Below, piece by piece: positions 5,761 through 8,275 of a DNA stretch of 8,275 nt (position 1 is the stretch's first letter; each line of letters begins with the position of its first letter). The position numbers were made by a program, and so were the translations under genes. Source of the stretch: Vulcanimicrobiota bacterium (GTDB taxonomy: Bacteria; Vulcanimicrobiota; Vulcanimicrobiia; Vulcanimicrobiales; Vulcanimicrobiaceae); NCBI GenBank assembly GCA_019237435.1, contig JAFAHB010000272.1, positions 1-8,275 on the forward strand, given 5' to 3'. The notes beneath the pieces were generated by a model that did no database searches, was not told the origin of the DNA, and worked only from the letters and a program-made list of their open reading frames with translations.

Positions 5761-5781
5761 CAACACTTTCCGTTTTAGGGT

Positions 5782-6546
5782 GTGAGTGTAGGGGTTCGCC
5801 TTAATCGTTATCTTGCGCAGTGCGGGGTTGCATCGAGGCGGCACGCGGACGAGCTGATCTCGCGAGGAGGCGTTCGCGTGAACGGCCGGGTCGTGCGCGA
5901 GCTTGGCACCGTCGTTGACTGCGAAGATCGCATCGAAGTTGAAGGGCGAATCCTAAGCGCGCCGCGCGAGTTCACGTATCTCATCCTGAATAAGCCGGTG
6001 GGCGTCGTCACGACCATGCGCGACCCGCAGGGGCGGCGTACCGTTGCGGATCTGCTTCCCGCCGGAACGCATGCCGTTCCCGTGGGGCGGCTCGATTACG
6101 ACACGGCCGGCGTGCTTCTGCTCACCGACGACGGCGAGCTTGCAAATCGCTTGCTGCATCCGCGCTTCGGCGTCGCGAAGACCTATCGCGCCGAGATCGA
6201 CGGACGGCTTTCGCCCGAGGACGTGCGCCGTTTGCACGGTGGAGTTCGCGTTCCTGAGTTTCGTGCGGCCTCCGCGAAGGTGCGCGTGGTGGCCGTGCGG
6301 CGCGGACGCTCGATCGTCGAGCTGACGATTCACGAGGGTCGTAATCGTCAGGTGCGCCGCATGTTCCAGGCCTTGGGGCGGCGGGTTCTCGCGTTGACGC
6401 GAACGAGCTTTGGACCGCTGCGGCTGGGCGAACTGCCGTCCGGTCACCTGCGGCGCCTGACGCGGCGCGAGCGTACGGCGCTCGAACGGCATCGCAGGCC
6501 GCCGGAGCAATCGCCTCGTACCAAGCGGGACACAACTATAACGTAG
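5782..6546 (+). CDS. rluB: RluB/RsuA-family ribosomal RNA pseudouridine synthase
   Basis: The family turns a specific uridine in rRNA into pseudouridine (RluB: 23S U2605; RsuA: 16S U516). The 254-residue protein has an N-terminal S4 RNA-binding domain (about 5-52: RLNRYLAQCGVASRRHADEL, then VRVNG), then the catalytic domain with LNKPVGVVTTMRDPQGR (69-85), the GRLDYDTAGVLLLTDDG motif (102-118) with catalytic D105, KTYRAEI (133-139) and the HEGRNRQVRRM motif. A basic tail of about 25 residues follows. GTG 5782 is the only reasonable start, because an in-frame TAG lies at 5776-5778; AGGG at 5777-5780 is too close for a normal ribosome site, so initiation may be weak. RluB is more likely than RsuA given the motifs, but the exact uridine is not provable here. 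The next gene begins 13 nt after the stop, which suggests cotranscription. Confidence 0.92.
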   Translation: MSVGVRLNRYLAQCGVASRRHADELISRGGVRVNGRVVRELGTVVDCEDRIEVEGRILSAPREFTYLILNKPVGVVTTMRDPQGRRTVADLLPAGTHAVPVGRLDYDTAGVLLLTDDGELANRLLHPRFGVAKTYRAEIDGRLSPEDVRRLHGGVRVPEFRAASAKVRVVAVRRGRSIVELTIHEGRNRQVRRMFQALGRRVLALTRTSFGPLRLGELPSGHLRRLTRRERTALERHRRPPEQSPRTKRDTTIT

Positions 6547-6559
6547 CCCGAGGTGTGTC

Positions 6560-7936
6560 ATGAATGCTCGTTTTTCCATCGTCGCACTCGCTGTCGCGGC
6601 GCTCTTGGGGTTCGTCCGGTCTCCTGCGCTGGCGCAGTACTCGACCGAGTTCACTCCGGCGAAGCTCCTGAAACAAGGCACGACGACGCATGCCATCGCG
6701 GGGAGCGGCACCGTTGTCGTGCAAGTCCAAGTCAACGCCGACGGATCGCATAAGGCGACCAAAGTACTGCACTCCACGAACTCGGCCGACAATGCCGCGG
6801 CGATGGACATCGCGCAGAGCTCCTCGTATCGTCCGGCGCACCGCGGAGCGACCCCAGTGGTCTCCTTTTACGACTTCACGTTGAAATTTAACGGCAAATC
6901 GGTCGCAACGACGCCAAGCGAAAGCAGCGGCTTGCCGTCGAGCGGCAACTTGAGTCCGGCCGCCGCCTCGGTCGCTTCGCTCATTCGGCAGGGCCAGTAC
7001 CAGCAGGCCGTATCGAAAGCACAGGGTGCGCTGCTCTCATCGCCCGGCGACGACAGCTTGCGTCAAATGCTGGGTATCGCGGCATTCGACGCCGGCGACT
7101 ATACTACGGCGGCGGGAGCCTTCGATAAAGTGGGCACGATCGGCACGCCGTTCCGCCCCATCGCCGCCCGCAGCTTCGCGGCGGCCGCCGTGCGCACGGT
7201 ACAGAGCAATCCGACGCAGGCGCTCGGCTACGCCCAAAAAGCGGTGGCACTCGATTCGGGTCCCAACTCGCGCTTTGCGTTAGGCGTAGCGCAGCTGGCG
7301 AACAACGACGTCGCCGGGGCACTTACATCGCTCAAGGCCGCGCACGATGCGGCGATGGCCGACCCCAAAGTTCCGGTGTCGTCGAAAGTAAACATCGATT
7401 CGGAGTTGATGCAGGCCTATTTGGCTAACCACGATACCGCCGACGCTCAAGCGATGGCCGCACAAATCAAGCAGCTCGACCCCAATAGCACGGCGGGTTC
7501 GCAGGCCATGGCTGCGAGCCTGATCAAGGCCGGCAGTGCCGCCGCCGACGCAAAAGATACGACGACCGCGCTCAACGACTTCGATCAAGCCGCCGCGGCG
7601 GGCGATCCGAAACTCGCGGTCACAGCGAACACCCTCGCAGCGTTTGCTATAGCGCGCAGTGCGAAGCCGGATTACAAGCGAATGCAAGCTTATGCTGAGA
7701 AGGCGTTGGCAACCGCTCCCAACGACGCGGCTGCCAATTTTGCCGAGGGGATCGCGCTGACGGCGCAGTGGTCGTCCAGCCATGATGATGCGACGAAAAA
7801 GAGGGCTGCCGCCGCGCTCGATAAGGCCGACCAGCAGGCTAAGGCCGATGGCAATGAGGCAATGGCGCTGCAGATCGAAACGTTCGTGAAAAAGAACCTT
7901 AATGCGTCACCGAGCCAGTCGGGAGGCGGAAGCTAA
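6560..7936 (+). CDS. Exported protein with TonB C-terminal-like domain and TPR-like helical repeats
   Basis: This 458-residue protein starts with a clear signal peptide (residues 1-25, FSIVALAVAALLGFV, likely cut at ALA-QYS). Residues 50-110 resemble the TonB C-terminal domain: GTVVVQVQVNADGSHKATKV, an alanine-rich helix, then YRPAHRGATPVVSFYDFTL. From about 130 the protein is alanine-rich helical repeats of TPR character, for example LIRQGQYQQAVSKAQGALLS (141-160), LGIAAFDAGDYTTAAGAFDK (171-190), ALGYAQKAVALD (221-232), MQAYAEKALATAPND (375-389). Classical TonB has an N-terminal membrane anchor, a Pro-rich spacer and the CTD at its end; here the order is signal peptide, CTD, repeats, with no anchor or spacer. 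The ATG has a GAGG site 6 nt upstream. It sits between the pseudouridine synthase gene and an ExbB/TolQ gene, which supports a periplasmic role in an energised envelope complex. The repeats are called by eye and partner proteins are unknown. Confidence 0.85.
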   Translation: MNARFSIVALAVAALLGFVRSPALAQYSTEFTPAKLLKQGTTTHAIAGSGTVVVQVQVNADGSHKATKVLHSTNSADNAAAMDIAQSSSYRPAHRGATPVVSFYDFTLKFNGKSVATTPSESSGLPSSGNLSPAAASVASLIRQGQYQQAVSKAQGALLSSPGDDSLRQMLGIAAFDAGDYTTAAGAFDKVGTIGTPFRPIAARSFAAAAVRTVQSNPTQALGYAQKAVALDSGPNSRFALGVAQLANNDVAGALTSLKAAHDAAMADPKVPVSSKVNIDSELMQAYLANHDTADAQAMAAQIKQLDPNSTAGSQAMAASLIKAGSAAADAKDTTTALNDFDQAAAAGDPKLAVTANTLAAFAIARSAKPDYKRMQAYAEKALATAPNDAAANFAEGIALTAQWSSSHDDATKKRAAAALDKADQQAKADGNEAMALQIETFVKKNLNASPSQSGGGS

Positions 7937-7970
7937 CATTACCAGGACTTTCGGGCGGGGTAGGCCAATG

Positions 7971-7991
7971 GCTCGCCCTCACGGGGCGGGC
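7971..7991 (+). repeat. Strong hairpin between the TonB-like gene and the ExbB/TolQ gene
   Basis: GCTCGCCC (7971-7978) and GGGCGGGC (7984-7991) form an 8-bp stem with one G-U pair and a 5-nt loop. A second GGGCG at 7953-7957 could compete for the same CGCCC. No U-tract follows, so it is more likely a processing, stability or attenuation element than an intrinsic terminator. Confidence 0.45.
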
Positions 7992-8033
7992 GGTCGCCGC
8001 TAAACTTTGACAATCGGAGGGTACTAGACAACC

Positions 8034-8275
8034 GTGTTTGCCGGATTCATGGGTCTCATGCAGCAGGGCGGCTGGGACATGTGGCTGCTCTTGCTTATCT
8101 CCATCGTCGGTCTCGCAGTCGTCATCGAACGGCTCGTTTTCTTTCAGATGCAGCACGCCGACACCAAAGGGCTGCTGCGTCAAATCGGCGCGAAGGTCTC
8201 CGCCGACGATCTCGACGGCGCCATCGATATTTGTAAGAAAAACCGCGGCATGCTTCCGCGGATTCTCGAGTTCGG
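8034..8275 (+). CDS. MotA/TolQ/ExbB-type proton channel protein, 5' part
   Basis: The window ends after 80 codons. The protein begins MFAGFMGLMQQGGWDMWLLL, with an amphipathic start and a first membrane segment at about 17-38 (WLLLLISIVGLAVVIERLVF). The E-R-L pattern after it (VIERLVFF) and the cytoplasmic stretch that follows (LLRQIGAKVSADDLDGAIDI, then CKKNRGMLPRI) are typical of ExbB/TolQ, where this loop precedes the second and third membrane segments. ExbB-ExbD and TolQ-TolR use the proton-motive force to drive TonB or TolA. GTG 8034 is the earliest start, since an in-frame TAG at 8025-8027 stops a longer reading; GGAGG at 8016-8020 is 13 nt upstream, slightly far. ExbB and TolQ cannot be told apart from this part, but the TonB-like gene upstream favours an ExbB role. 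Confidence 0.87.
   Translation, partial: MFAGFMGLMQQGGWDMWLLLLISIVGLAVVIERLVFFQMQHADTKGLLRQIGAKVSADDLDGAIDICKKNRGMLPRILEF

Noticed and set aside
8007..8012. A perfect TTGACA upstream of the ExbB/TolQ-like gene as a promoter -35.
   Set aside because: No acceptable -10 follows at 15-20 nt; the sequence there runs into the start codon.

Overview
The window is a GC-rich, densely packed piece of bacterial chromosome. It holds eight protein-coding genes, two of them cut by the window edges, and no rRNA, tRNA, CRISPR array, insertion sequence or phage signature. A TonB-type C-terminal domain protein directly upstream of a MotA/TolQ/ExbB channel gene points to a diderm cell envelope. A secreted G5+3D-domain protein beside rsmA (compare yabE-rnmV-rsmA of Firmicutes) and a GAAC-N4-GTTC LexA-type box point to the Terrabacteria side of the tree. 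A diderm terrabacterial lineage such as Candidatus Eremiobacterota (WPS-2) would fit; this is a low-confidence guess made without any database search.

Left arm, minus strand: rsmA (16S rRNA dimethyladenosine transferase, last few residues off the left edge) is preceded 26 nt upstream by a secreted G5+3D-domain cell-wall protein. Both probably come from an extended -10 promoter near 1673-1701. A 212-bp divergent intergenic region separates them from the plus-strand genes.

Plus strand, 1778-3983: a GT4 glycosyltransferase of the glycolipid type is followed by a two-gene unit. This consists of a small protein with a degenerate RNase HI-like fold, overlapping by ATGA with a 3-methyladenine DNA glycosylase (MPG/AAG). 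The promoter of the unit carries a LexA-like (SOS) box in its -35/-10 spacer, which suggests a DNA-damage-inducible repair operon. This is the most interesting signal in the window.

Plus strand, 3980-5781: rho has a near-consensus promoter with a perfect 12-bp palindrome in the spacer, a C-rich, G-poor leader and a C-rich 3' region. These are plausible elements of rho autoregulation and Rho-dependent termination. The rho-rluB gap also holds three short inverted repeats.

Plus strand, 5782-8275: an RluB/RsuA-family pseudouridine synthase is followed 13 nt later by an exported protein with a TonB-like C-terminal domain fused to helical TPR-like repeats. After a 97-bp gap with a strong hairpin comes the start of an ExbB/TolQ-type proton channel gene. 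The last two probably belong to one envelope energy-transduction system.
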